NCBI RefSeq assembly: GCF_000725485.1
Contig: NZ_KL647033.1
Location: 186,001 to 250,000 of the forward strand
Direction: 5' to 3'
DNA length: 64,000 nucleotides
DNA from: Nonomuraea candida
Lineage (GTDB): Bacteria; Actinomycetota; Actinomycetes; Streptosporangiales; Streptosporangiaceae
Shown here: piece after piece, positions 1 to 7,695 of the stretch
Layout of the letters: each line of letters begins with the position of its first letter
Position numbering within the stretch: position 1 is the stretch's first letter
Translations under genes and position numbers: made by a program
Notes under the pieces: model-generated
What the model saw: the letters and a program-made list of their open reading frames with translations, nothing else
Databases searched by the model: none
Told to the model about the DNA's origin: nothing

Positions 1-558
1 GTCGTGGACCGGTTCGGCAACATGGTCTCGGCCACCCCCAGCGGCGGCTGGCTGCAGTCCTCCCCCACCATTCCCGCGCTGGGCTTCTGCCTGGGCACCC
101 GGGCGCAGATGTTCTGGCTGCAGGAGGGCGTGGCCACGGCGCTGCGGCCGGGGGCGCGCCCGCGCACCACGCTGTCGCCGTCGTTCGCGCTCAGGGACGG
201 CCGGCCGTGGCTGGCGTTCGGCACGCCGGGCGGCGACCAGCAGGACCAGTGGAGCCTGAACTTCTTCCTGGCGCTCGTGCACGGCGGGCTGAACCTCCAG
301 GAGGCCATCGACGCGCCCATGTTCCACTCCGAGCACTTCCCCAGCTCGTTCTTCCCGCGCGGCTCCCGCCCCGGCGTCATGCACGTCGAGGAGCGCGTGG
401 ACCCGGGCGTCGTCGCGGAGCTGCGGCGGCGCGGCCACGAGGTCGAGGTGCAGGGCCCGTGGTCGCTCGGCCGGCTCAGCGCGGTCGCCCGTGACGGCGC
501 CTTCCTCAAGGCCGCCGCGAACCCGCGTGGCGCCCAGGGCTACGCCGCCGGCCGATGA
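1..558 (+). CDS. gamma-glutamyltransferase family protein, C-terminal part (5' truncated by window)
   Basis: The reading frame is already open at base 1, so only about the last 185 residues are present. They match the small-subunit region of the gamma-glutamyltranspeptidase family: GNMVSATPSGGW, LGFCLGTRAQMFWL, RPRTTLSPS and GTPGGDQQDQW are the conserved blocks around the substrate pocket. The family consists of Ntn hydrolases that self-cleave and then hydrolyse or transfer gamma-glutamyl groups from glutathione-like substrates. The catalytic Thr lies upstream of the window, so activity cannot be judged here. The stop overlaps the start of the next gene by four bases (ATGA), which suggests translational coupling with the TauE-type exporter. 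Confidence 0.85.
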   Translation, partial: VVDRFGNMVSATPSGGWLQSSPTIPALGFCLGTRAQMFWLQEGVATALRPGARPRTTLSPSFALRDGRPWLAFGTPGGDQQDQWSLNFFLALVHGGLNLQEAIDAPMFHSEHFPSSFFPRGSRPGVMHVEERVDPGVVAELRRRGHEVEVQGPWSLGRLSAVARDGAFLKAAANPRGAQGYAAGR

Positions 559-1301
559 CGGCCGCCGACCTGCTCTTCCTGGTCGGCGCCGGGCTGCTGG
601 CCGGCGTGGTGAACGCGCTGGCGGGAGGAGGCACGCTCATCTCCTTCCCGGCGCTGCTGGCACTCGGGTATCCGGGCCTGACCGCGACCGTGACGAACGC
701 GGTCGCGCTGTGGCCCGGCTACCTGGGTGGCGCGCTCGGCTACCGGGCCGAGCTGCGCGGCCAGCGGCGCAGGGCGACGCTGCTGTCGGTCACGGCGGTG
801 CTGGGGGCGGCCGGGGGGAGCGCGCTGCTGCTGGTCACGCCGGGCAAGCTGTTCGAGTCGATGGTGCCGTGGCTGGTGGCCTTCGCCAGCCTCGCCCTGC
901 TGGCGCAGCCGTGGCTGCGCAAGCTCATCGGCGGCGAGGCGGAGGGGAAGACCAGCCGGATGGTGTACGCCGGGGTGTTCCTCGGCGGCTGTTACGGCGC
1001 CTACTTCAACGGCGGGATGGGCGTGGTGCTGCTGACCGTGCTCGGCCTGTTCCTGCACGACAGCCTGCATCGCGTCAACGCCGTGCGGGCCGTGCTCTCG
1101 CTGGTCGTCTGCTCGGTCTCGGTCGTCGCGTTCTCGCTGTTCGGGCCCGTGGAGTGGCGGGCGGCGGCGGTGATCGCGCCGGCCAGCCTGGCGGGCGGGT
1201 TCCTCGGCACGCGCCTGGCCAGGCTCATGCCCGCCAAGGTCCTGCGAGGGGTGGTGGTCGCGTTCGGCCTCGGGGTGGCCGTGGCCCTCGCCCTGCACTA
1301 G
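555..1301 (+). CDS. TauE/SafE family membrane transporter
   Basis: A 248-residue, strongly hydrophobic protein with about seven to eight predicted membrane helices and the two-repeat layout of the TauE/SafE (DUF81) family. The first repeat opens with GAGLLAGVVNALAGGGTLIS and the second with GVFLGGCYGAYFNGGMGVV. Members export or import sulfur-containing anions such as sulfite or sulfoacetate, but substrates are rarely predictable. The ATG start overlaps the upstream gamma-glutamyltransferase stop (ATGA). A glutathione-degrading enzyme beside a possible organosulfur transporter is suggestive, no more. The gene ends 12 bases before the convergent GCS2-type gene. Confidence 0.85.
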   Translation: MTAADLLFLVGAGLLAGVVNALAGGGTLISFPALLALGYPGLTATVTNAVALWPGYLGGALGYRAELRGQRRRATLLSVTAVLGAAGGSALLLVTPGKLFESMVPWLVAFASLALLAQPWLRKLIGGEAEGKTSRMVYAGVFLGGCYGAYFNGGMGVVLLTVLGLFLHDSLHRVNAVRAVLSLVVCSVSVVAFSLFGPVEWRAAAVIAPASLAGGFLGTRLARLMPAKVLRGVVVAFGLGVAVALALH

Positions 1302-1313
1302 ATGTCGCCGGGG

Positions 1314-2399
1314 TCAGGCCACGGTGGCCTCGATGAGGTCGTCCACCACCTCCGCCAGGTCGTTGCCCCGCGCGTACGCCCGCCGCTGCCGCATCGCCCC
1401 CGACCCCTTGCGCAGCAGCCGGTCGAGGCCCTCCTGGACGAACGTCAGGTCGCCGGCCTGCGCCAGCGCCGGGCGTACGTGCTCCAGGAGGCGCCCGGCC
1501 ATCACCGCCGCCGGCACGAGCGTGCCGTGCCGCATGTCGAGGCTGTCGCCCTGGAGCCCGTCGCGGGCCGCCCGCCAGTAGGCGGCGCGCAGCACCTCGG
1601 AGGGCACGGGCAGGCCGCGGTCGCCGCGCGCGACGGCGGCCAGCCCGGTCACCACCAGCGCGCGGATGAGCCCGATCAGGGTGAGGCTGTCGGCCACGTC
1701 GAGCGGCACGTCGGCCACCCTGATCTCCACGGTGGGCAGGCGGGGCGACGGCCTGATGTCCCAGTAGACGGTCTTGGCGTCGAGCAGCGCGCCCGACTCG
1801 GCCAGCGCCCGCAGGGCCAGCTCGTACGCCCCGAACGAGGCGAAGTACGGGGGCGCGCCGGAGACCGGCCACCGGCCCCAGCTGATCACCCGCCAGGACG
1901 CGTAGCCGGTGTCGCGGCCCACGAAGAACGGCGAGTTGGCGGCCAGCGCGATCAGCGTCGGCAACCAGGGGCGTAAGTGGTTGCCCACGTAGACCGCGTG
2001 CTCGGGATCGGGCACGTCCACGTGGACGTGCAGGGAGCAGATGCTGATCTCGTCCTGGAGGGCCCGGTAGAGCACGCGGCCCCGGTGGTAGCGGTCGTCG
2101 TCGGTGAGCGGCGGCGGCATGACGTTGCCGAGGACGGGGATGCCGCTGGCGACGACGGCCAGGCCGCACGAGCGGGCCGCGCCCGCCACCTCCTTGCGCA
2201 CCGCGCGCAGTTGCGAGCCCAGCTCGCTCAGGTCGGCGGAGGGCGGCGTGCGGGCCTCCACCTGGAATCGGGTGATTTCGTGCACCACGTCAAGCACGTC
2301 CGTCGCGGCGGCCAGGACATCGGCGGCCCGGGGAGTCACGTGGCGAGTGCGGGGATCGACGACGAGGTATTCCTCTTCGATCCCGATGAGTGGAACCAT
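1314..2399 (-). CDS. carboxylate-amine ligase, glutamate-cysteine ligase 2 (YbdK-like) family
   Basis: A 361-residue protein opening with VPLIGIEEEYLVVD, the ATP/metal-binding beginning of GCS2-type ligases, and carrying SLHVHVDVPD and PTVEIRVADVPLD. The family joins an amine, often cysteine, to the gamma-carboxyl of glutamate or a similar acid with ATP. Most actinobacterial copies have no assigned substrate. I chose the ATG at 2399 because GAGG precedes it by about eight bases; a GTG two codons upstream is the alternative. The frame continues further upstream without a start or a recognisable product. It follows the VanX-like gene on the same strand after 86 bases, so it may be the third gene of a ROK-vanX-ligase unit. 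Confidence 0.8.
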   Translation of the reverse strand: MVPLIGIEEEYLVVDPRTRHVTPRAADVLAAATDVLDVVHEITRFQVEARTPPSADLSELGSQLRAVRKEVAGAARSCGLAVVASGIPVLGNVMPPPLTDDDRYHRGRVLYRALQDEISICSLHVHVDVPDPEHAVYVGNHLRPWLPTLIALAANSPFFVGRDTGYASWRVISWGRWPVSGAPPYFASFGAYELALRALAESGALLDAKTVYWDIRPSPRLPTVEIRVADVPLDVADSLTLIGLIRALVVTGLAAVARGDRGLPVPSEVLRAAYWRAARDGLQGDSLDMRHGTLVPAAVMAGRLLEHVRPALAQAGDLTFVQEGLDRLLRKGSGAMRQRRAYARGNDLAEVVDDLIEATVA

Positions 2400-2485
2400 G
2401 CCCACACCTCGCTGGGAGTCCGAGACCCTGCGTACGAGTTGTGCCCGTAGCACGCCCTGTGGAAAACCCGTTGGACAGGGGGTTG

Positions 2486-3148
2486 TCAACCGGTGAACTC
2501 GACGGGGCCGTAGAGCGCGTGCTCTGCCTTGGTGGACATCGCCCAGTAACGGTCTCCGTACGACCAGTGCCACCATTCGGTCGGGTAGTTGACGAGACCG
2601 GCGGGCTCCAGCGCGGCGGCCAGGAGCTTGCGGTGGGCGCGGGCGTCGTCGGAGATGTTGGGGGCGGCGGTGTAGCAGGCGCCCTGGCTCTGCTCCGGGT
2701 TGTCGTCGATCTGGGTGCCCATGTCGTATTCGACGCCGTCGGGGTTGCAGAGCGTGAGGTCCACGGCGGCGCCGGCGGTGTGGGGGGCGACCTCGACCGG
2801 GGAGACGTAGCGGCTGGCCGCGACGTAGGACTCCGCCGGCGACAGCCCGGTCAGCGTGGCGCGGTAGTCGTCGAAGATCCGGCGCTGCGTGGCGACGGGC
2901 CGGTAGCCCTCGACGATCAGCAGGTGGTAGCCGTCGGGCAGCAGGCTCTCGGCGTGCTCCAGGCGGCGCAGCACGCCCGCGCGCAGGTGCGCGTAGGCGC
3001 CCCGGTCGTCGCCGGTGCGCTCGGCCACGCGGGTGTCCACCCGCAGCCGCCCGCGCGCGTCGGCCAGCGGTTCGCCGGCCTCCCGCACCGGGATCGAGGT
3101 CACGCGGGGGTCGGACATGAGCACGACATCGTTCGGGGACTGCCACAT
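2486..3148 (-). CDS. D-alanyl-D-alanine dipeptidase, VanX-like (peptidase M15D)
   Basis: A 220-residue protein with all active-site elements of the VanX/DdpX zinc dipeptidases: transition-state arginine in EGYRP (R83), zinc ligands H123 and D130 in PHTAGAAVDL, catalytic E191 and third ligand H194 in EWWHW. The reaction is hydrolysis of free D-Ala-D-Ala. No vanH or vanA partner is nearby, so a resistance operon is not indicated. The neighbours (ROK regulator 12 bases upstream, a sugar importer, a GH3 hexosaminidase) point instead to recovery of cell-wall fragments, as proposed for E. coli DdpX. No signal peptide is visible, so the enzyme is expected in the cytoplasm. Confidence 0.88.
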   Translation of the reverse strand: MWQSPNDVVLMSDPRVTSIPVREAGEPLADARGRLRVDTRVAERTGDDRGAYAHLRAGVLRRLEHAESLLPDGYHLLIVEGYRPVATQRRIFDDYRATLTGLSPAESYVAASRYVSPVEVAPHTAGAAVDLTLCNPDGVEYDMGTQIDDNPEQSQGACYTAAPNISDDARAHRKLLAAALEPAGLVNYPTEWWHWSYGDRYWAMSTKAEHALYGPVEFTG

Positions 3149-3160
3149 GGGCAGAAATTC

Positions 3161-4309
3161 TCACACAGTGTCGGAGAAGACCTGCTCCCGGGCCTGGTCC
3201 AGGGCGGCCACCAGAGCCCCGCGCAGCACGGGGTTCCCGGCCACCGTCGAGGTGACGACGGTGGGCCGGCTCGGGCACACCCGGGCCACGGCCTCCTGCA
3301 CCTTGGCGGCCAGCCGCTCGCCGCCGGCCCGGCCGATGTCGCCGCTGAGCACGATGAGGCCGGGGTCGAGCACGACCGTCACGGCCGCCGCGCCCAGCGC
3401 CAGCCGGGCGGCCACCGCGTCGAGGTAGCGATCGTCGCCGCCGCGCACCAGGTCGGCCACCGTGTGGCCGGTCACGCCGAGCTCCTCGGCCAGCCCGCGC
3501 AGGGCGTCGTGGCCCACCAGGCGCTGGAACGAGCCCGTCTGCGGGCGGGTGACGTCGGTCGGCAGCGGCTCCCCCGGCACCGGCAGCCAGCCGATCTCCC
3601 CCGCGCCCCCGGTGATGCCCCGGTGCAGCTTGCCGCCCAGCATCACGCCGAGGCCCTGGCCGACGCCGGCCCACACGATGACGAAGTCGTCGCAGCCGAC
3701 GGCCGCGCCGTGGCGGTGCTCGGCCAGGGCGACCAGGTTGACGTCGTTCTCTATGGTCACCGAGACGCCGAGGGTCTCGCGCAGGCTGGCCAGCACGCCG
3801 ACGTGCCAGGCGGGCAGGTCCACCGAGATGCGCACGTCGCCGGTGACCGGGTCGACCACGCCCCGGGTGCCGATGACGAACGCGCGCAGCCGCGACAGGC
3901 TGACGTTGGCCGTGTCGCACGCCCGCTGCACGGCCGCGTGCACCGCCTTGACGGGGTCGCGGCCGTCGGAGGGGTTGAGCGTGATCTCGACGACGACCCG
4001 GCCTGTGATGTCCGCCACACCGACAGTGAGGCTGTCGGGCAGGACCTCCAGGCCGGCGACGTACGCGCTGGAGGGGACCACGGCGTACACGGCGGCGTGC
4101 GGCCCTCTGCCGCCCGCGCGCTCGCCCGCGACCTCGACCAGACCCCGTTCCTCCAGTCTTGCCAGAAGCTGACCTGCGGTTACCTTGGACAGGCCGGTCC
4201 GCTCGCCGAGTTCGGCGCGGGTGAGAGGGCCGTCTCCGAGGAGCAGTTCGAGCGCGGCGCGATCGTTCAGCCGGCGCAGCAGCCGGGGGGTTCCGGGGTC
4301 TCGGCTCAT
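3161..4309 (-). CDS. ROK family transcriptional regulator (repressor with sugar-kinase-like domain)
   Basis: A 382-residue protein with an N-terminal winged helix-turn-helix (about residues 8-70, LTRAELGERTGLSKVTAGQL) and a ROK sugar-kinase-like domain with IENDVNLVALAEH and GGAGEIGWLPV. It lacks the usual CxxCxxxGCxE zinc motif of many ROK kinases. Such proteins (NagC, Mlc and the XylR group) bind a sugar or sugar phosphate and leave their operators. The gene is divergent from the ABC importer and upstream of the dipeptidase. It is closely similar along its whole length to the ROK protein at 9463-10644, and the same 19-bp motif lies before both. GlcNAc or a muropeptide sugar is the likely inducer class, by inference from nagZ. 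Confidence 0.9.
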   Translation of the reverse strand: MSRDPGTPRLLRRLNDRAALELLLGDGPLTRAELGERTGLSKVTAGQLLARLEERGLVEVAGERAGGRGPHAAVYAVVPSSAYVAGLEVLPDSLTVGVADITGRVVVEITLNPSDGRDPVKAVHAAVQRACDTANVSLSRLRAFVIGTRGVVDPVTGDVRISVDLPAWHVGVLASLRETLGVSVTIENDVNLVALAEHRHGAAVGCDDFVIVWAGVGQGLGVMLGGKLHRGITGGAGEIGWLPVPGEPLPTDVTRPQTGSFQRLVGHDALRGLAEELGVTGHTVADLVRGGDDRYLDAVAARLALGAAAVTVVLDPGLIVLSGDIGRAGGERLAAKVQEAVARVCPSRPTVVTSTVAGNPVLRGALVAALDQAREQVFSDTV

Positions 4310-4356
4310 CGGCGCACCCTTCTCGTCACGATCGGCTAACGGCCGTTTCTTTTAAT

Positions 4357-4375
4357 AAAGTTTCTTGTTAGTTTA
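4357..4375. promoter_or_regulatory. candidate ROK operator 1
   Basis: The 19-mer AAAGTTTCTTGTTAGTTTA lies in the divergent promoter region between the ROK gene and the importer operon. It matches AAAGGTTGTTGGAAGTTTA at 10668-10686, upstream of the second ROK gene, at 15 of 19 positions. It is AT-rich in an otherwise 70% GC sequence. An operator shared by the two similar regulators is the simplest reading; overlap with a promoter cannot be excluded. Confidence 0.5.
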
Positions 4376-4446
4376 CCAGCATCGTTCGGCATTTGACGAT
4401 CAGCCTGGTGCGGACCGTAGGCCAGCACCCGGGAAGGGAGAACCCT

Positions 4447-5763
4447 GTGAGGATCGCGAAGATCACAGCCACTACGGTCACCACGGCCGCGCTGGCCCTG
4501 GGCCTGGCCGCCTGTGGCTCCAGTGAACCAACCCCCACGTCCTCACCCGACGCGGCCGCCGCCTCTTCCGGCCCCAAGTACGCCGGCAAGACGCTGACCG
4601 TGTGGCGCCTCGGCAACAGCAACCCCGCCGCGGCCACGTACATGGAGGAGCTCAACGCCGAGTTCACCAAGCAGACCGGGGCGCAGGTCAAGCTGGAGTG
4701 GATCCCGTGGCCGCAGGTCGCGGACAAGTTCGCCGCCGCCGCGACCGGCACCGGCCCGGACGTGACCGAGATCGGCAACGACCAGGTGCCGATGTGGCAG
4801 AGCCAGGACGCGCTCACGCCCATCACCGACATCGCCCGTGACGGCGAGCGCGCGCAGATCCCCCAGAACCTCTACGGCTACGAGACCGTCGACAACGAGA
4901 TCTACGCCGTGCCGTGGGGCGCCGGCGCCCGCGCGGTGCTCTACCGCAAGGACTGGTTCGAGGACCTGAAGATCGAGATCCCCAAGACCTGGGACGAGCT
5001 CGTCGCCGCGGCCAAGAAGATCCAGTCGGAGAAGAAGGGCGTGGACGGCTTCGCCTTCAACGGCGGCTCCGACGCCAACCACCTGCTGGCGGCCTTCGCC
5101 TGGTCCGAGGGCGGCGAGTACGCCGTCAAGGAGGGCGACAAGTGGGTCGGCAAGCTCACCGAGCCCGGCTTCGCCGCGGGCTTCGCCACCTACACCAGCC
5201 TGGTCACCGACGGCCTGTCCAGCAAGGCGAACCTGACGCACGACACGACGCACATCCGCACCCGCTTCGCCAATGACAAGGTCGCGATGTACCTCACCGC
5301 CGCCTGGGACCTGTCGGGCATCGAGGAGGAGTCGAAGGGCAAGCTGAAGGGCGACAAGATCGGCTTCTTCCCGCTGCCCGCCAAGAGCGGCGGCGTGGCC
5401 CCCTCCTTCTTCGGCGGCAACGACATCGCGCTGTGGGGCAGCACCCAGCAGGCCGACCTGGGCAAGGAGTACATCAAGCTGGCCACCAGCAAGACGTGGG
5501 CCGACCGTTACGCCAAGGAGGGCGGCCTGCTCCCGGTCTACCCGGACACCCTGGCCGCGCTGAACGAGGACCCGGCGCAGGGCCCGTTCGCCCAGGCGTT
5601 CGCCAAGGCCAAGGCCTTCCCCGCGGACCCCAACTGGTCCGAGGCCGACGCGACCAAGGCCGTGCTGCAGAACGCCGCCCGTGACGTCATCGAGGGCAAG
5701 AAGGACGCCGCCGCCGCCCTCGCGGACGCCAACAAGGAACTCGAAGAGATCCTGAACCAGTAA
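4447..5763 (+). CDS. CUT1-type sugar ABC transporter, substrate-binding lipoprotein
   Basis: A 438-residue extracellular solute-binding protein (family 1). It has a Sec signal peptide with lipobox LGLAAC, so the mature protein would be anchored to the outer face of the membrane by a lipidated cysteine near residue 24. The mature part begins LTVWRLGNSNPAAA and contains the PWGAGARAVLYRKDWFE segment typical of oligosaccharide binders. I placed the start at the GTG at 4447, which has GGGAAGGGAG upstream, rather than 54 bases earlier, because this gives an ordinary signal peptide. It heads a three-gene importer operon followed by nagZ. No ATPase gene is present, so a shared MsiK-type ATPase elsewhere is expected. 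Confidence 0.92.
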   Translation: MRIAKITATTVTTAALALGLAACGSSEPTPTSSPDAAAASSGPKYAGKTLTVWRLGNSNPAAATYMEELNAEFTKQTGAQVKLEWIPWPQVADKFAAAATGTGPDVTEIGNDQVPMWQSQDALTPITDIARDGERAQIPQNLYGYETVDNEIYAVPWGAGARAVLYRKDWFEDLKIEIPKTWDELVAAAKKIQSEKKGVDGFAFNGGSDANHLLAAFAWSEGGEYAVKEGDKWVGKLTEPGFAAGFATYTSLVTDGLSSKANLTHDTTHIRTRFANDKVAMYLTAAWDLSGIEEESKGKLKGDKIGFFPLPAKSGGVAPSFFGGNDIALWGSTQQADLGKEYIKLATSKTWADRYAKEGGLLPVYPDTLAALNEDPAQGPFAQAFAKAKAFPADPNWSEADATKAVLQNAARDVIEGKKDAAAALADANKELEEILNQ

Positions 5764-5765
5764 CG

Positions 5766-6776
5766 ATGGCCAACACGACAACGGTCACCCGGGGCAGGGG
5801 GCCCTCCCCCTCCCCGGGCCGCCGGCGCAAGAACGCCGGGCGCGCCCGCGCCAGCGGGCTGCCGGTATGGAGCATCCCGTACGTGCTGCTCATCCCCGGC
5901 CTGCTGGTCATCGGAGGGCTGCTGCTCTACCCGATGTACCAGCTCATCGTCATGTCCTTCCAGAAGGTCGGGCTGGCGCAGGTCCGGGGCAGCCGACCCG
6001 CCGAGTGGGTGGGGCTGGACAACTTCCAGCGGATCTTCGACAACGAGATCTTCTGGTCCGCCCTGCGCAACAGCGTGCTGTTCGCCCTCTTCGCCGTCAG
6101 CCTCACGCTGATGCTCGGCACCGCGGTCGGCGTGCTGCTGCACCGCCTGGGCAGGAAGATGTCGCTGTTCGTGGTCATCGCCTGCATGTTCGCCTGGGCC
6201 GTGCCGCCCGTCGCGCAGGGCGTCATCTGGCGCTCCCTCTTCGACGCCGAGGCCGGCATGGTGAACTGGGCGCTGAACCTGCTGCCCGACTGGCTGGCGG
6301 CCCCGCCGGCCGGCCAGGAGAGCTGGACCGGCACGCCCTGGCTGAACGACACCCTGCCCCTCTACATCGCGCTGATCGTGTGCGTCGTGTGGGCCGGGTT
6401 CCCGTTCATCGCGGTGTCGGTGCTGGCCGGGCTCAAGGGCATCCCCGCCGAGCTGTACGAGGCGGCCAAGGTGGACGGCTCGGGCCCCTGGCACACGTTC
6501 AGGAAGATCACCCTGCCGATGCTCAAGCCGGTCTTCGCCGTGCTCACGATGCTGTCGATCATCTGGGACTTCAAGGTCTTCAGCCAGCTCTACGTGCTGA
6601 TGAACGGGCCCACGAACCGCGACGGCTTCAACCTGTCCATGTACGCCGTCGCCGAGGCGTTCCGGCCCCCGCAGAAGCTGGGCACCGGCGCGGCCATCTC
6701 GGTCGTCCTGACGATCATCCTGCTCGTCATCACCGTCTTCTACGTCAGGCAGATCGTGAAGCAGGAGGAGATGTGA
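5766..6776 (+). CDS. sugar ABC transporter permease (MalF-like)
   Basis: A 336-residue inner-membrane protein with six predicted helices and the ABC-permease coupling motif EAAKVDGSGPWHTFRKITLP (EAA loop), which contacts the ATPase. The basic N-terminus (about 35 residues, rich in Arg) precedes the first helix. It starts two bases after the binding-protein stop and shares the ATG/TGA region with the second permease. Together they form the membrane channel of a CUT1 carbohydrate importer. The substrate is not readable from the permease; the neighbouring GH3 enzyme and ROK genes favour an amino sugar or a muropeptide-derived disaccharide. Confidence 0.92.
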   Translation: MANTTTVTRGRGPSPSPGRRRKNAGRARASGLPVWSIPYVLLIPGLLVIGGLLLYPMYQLIVMSFQKVGLAQVRGSRPAEWVGLDNFQRIFDNEIFWSALRNSVLFALFAVSLTLMLGTAVGVLLHRLGRKMSLFVVIACMFAWAVPPVAQGVIWRSLFDAEAGMVNWALNLLPDWLAAPPAGQESWTGTPWLNDTLPLYIALIVCVVWAGFPFIAVSVLAGLKGIPAELYEAAKVDGSGPWHTFRKITLPMLKPVFAVLTMLSIIWDFKVFSQLYVLMNGPTNRDGFNLSMYAVAEAFRPPQKLGTGAAISVVLTIILLVITVFYVRQIVKQEEM

Positions 6777-7624
6777 CCCCGCTCGCCCGCAAGAGGCTCG
6801 GCAAGGTCCTCCTGAACGCCGCCGGCCTCCTGGTCTTCCTGTTCGCGATCTTCCCCGTCTACTGGATGGTCTCCACCGGCTTCAAGGAGAACGACCAGAT
6901 CTTCACGACGGAGTTCATCCCGTTCCCCACGCACTTCACCTTCGAGCACTTCGAACGCGTGCTGACCGAGGGCGTCGCGAACAACTCCATCTGGCTCTAT
7001 CTGCGCAACAGCGCGATCGTGGCGCTCGGCACCGTGTTCATCGGCTCGGCCTTCGCCCTGCTGTCGGCCACCGCCATCGCCCGGTTCCGGTTCAAGGGCC
7101 GCGGCCCCTTCCTGGTCGTGCTGCTGATCGTGCAGATGCTGCCGGCGGAGGGGCTGCTCATCCCCCTCTACATGATGGTCAAGCGGGTCGGGCTGGGCGA
7201 CCAGCTCCTCGGGCTGATCGTCACCCAGGTCGCGCTGACGCTGCCGTTCGGCGTCTGGATGTTGCGGACGTTCGTCGCCGCGGTGCCCAAGTCGCTGGAG
7301 GAGGCCGCCTGGATCGACGGGGCCGGGCGGATGGCGACCTTCTGGAAGGTGCTCTTCCCGCTGGTCGCGCCCGGCCTGGTGGCCACGAGCATCTTCTCGT
7401 TCATCACCGCGTGGAACGACCTCGTGTTCGCCCTCTACCTGATGTCGGGCTCCGAGGGGTACACGATGCCGGTGGCCCTGCAGTTCTTCTTCGGCCAGGA
7501 GGGCGTCGACTGGGGCGCGATCATGGCCGGCTCGACCCTGATGACGATTCCGGTCGTCGTCTTCTTCCTTCTCGTGCAGCGCCGTATGGTCCAGGGGCTG
7601 ACGGCGGGGGCCGTGAAGGGCTGA
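6773..7624 (+). CDS. sugar ABC transporter permease (MalG-like)
   Basis: A 283-residue membrane protein with six predicted helices and the EAA coupling loop LEEAAWIDGAGRMATFWKVL. The C-terminus VQRRMVQGLTAGAVKG is the standard ending of MalG-type permeases. The start is the GTG at 6773, overlapping the preceding permease stop (ATGTGA). The open frame extends far upstream through the other permease, but that part is antiphase and meaningless. It is the last importer gene before a small hairpin and nagZ. Confidence 0.92.
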   Translation: MTPLARKRLGKVLLNAAGLLVFLFAIFPVYWMVSTGFKENDQIFTTEFIPFPTHFTFEHFERVLTEGVANNSIWLYLRNSAIVALGTVFIGSAFALLSATAIARFRFKGRGPFLVVLLIVQMLPAEGLLIPLYMMVKRVGLGDQLLGLIVTQVALTLPFGVWMLRTFVAAVPKSLEEAAWIDGAGRMATFWKVLFPLVAPGLVATSIFSFITAWNDLVFALYLMSGSEGYTMPVALQFFFGQEGVDWGAIMAGSTLMTIPVVVFFLLVQRRMVQGLTAGAVKG

Positions 7625-7641
7625 CAAAGCACGAAATATCC

Positions 7642-7665
7642 GTACGGTGCCGTCGGGCACCGTAC
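7642..7665. other. perfect stem-loop between importer and nagZ
   Basis: A 10-bp perfect stem (GTACGGTGCC / GGCACCGTAC) closed by a GTCG tetraloop lies in the 71-base gap between the permease and the GH3 gene. No T-run follows, so it is unlikely to be an efficient intrinsic terminator. It is better placed as a partial terminator or an mRNA-stabilising hairpin that sets different levels for the importer and nagZ. Confidence 0.5.
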
Positions 7666-7695
7666 CTGACCCTGCCTGAAAACGGATGAGGAGCC

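Noticed and set aside
2486..3148. Vancomycin-resistance cassette.
   Set aside because: Only the VanX-like gene is present; vanH, vanA and a VanRS pair are absent and the neighbours are sugar genes.
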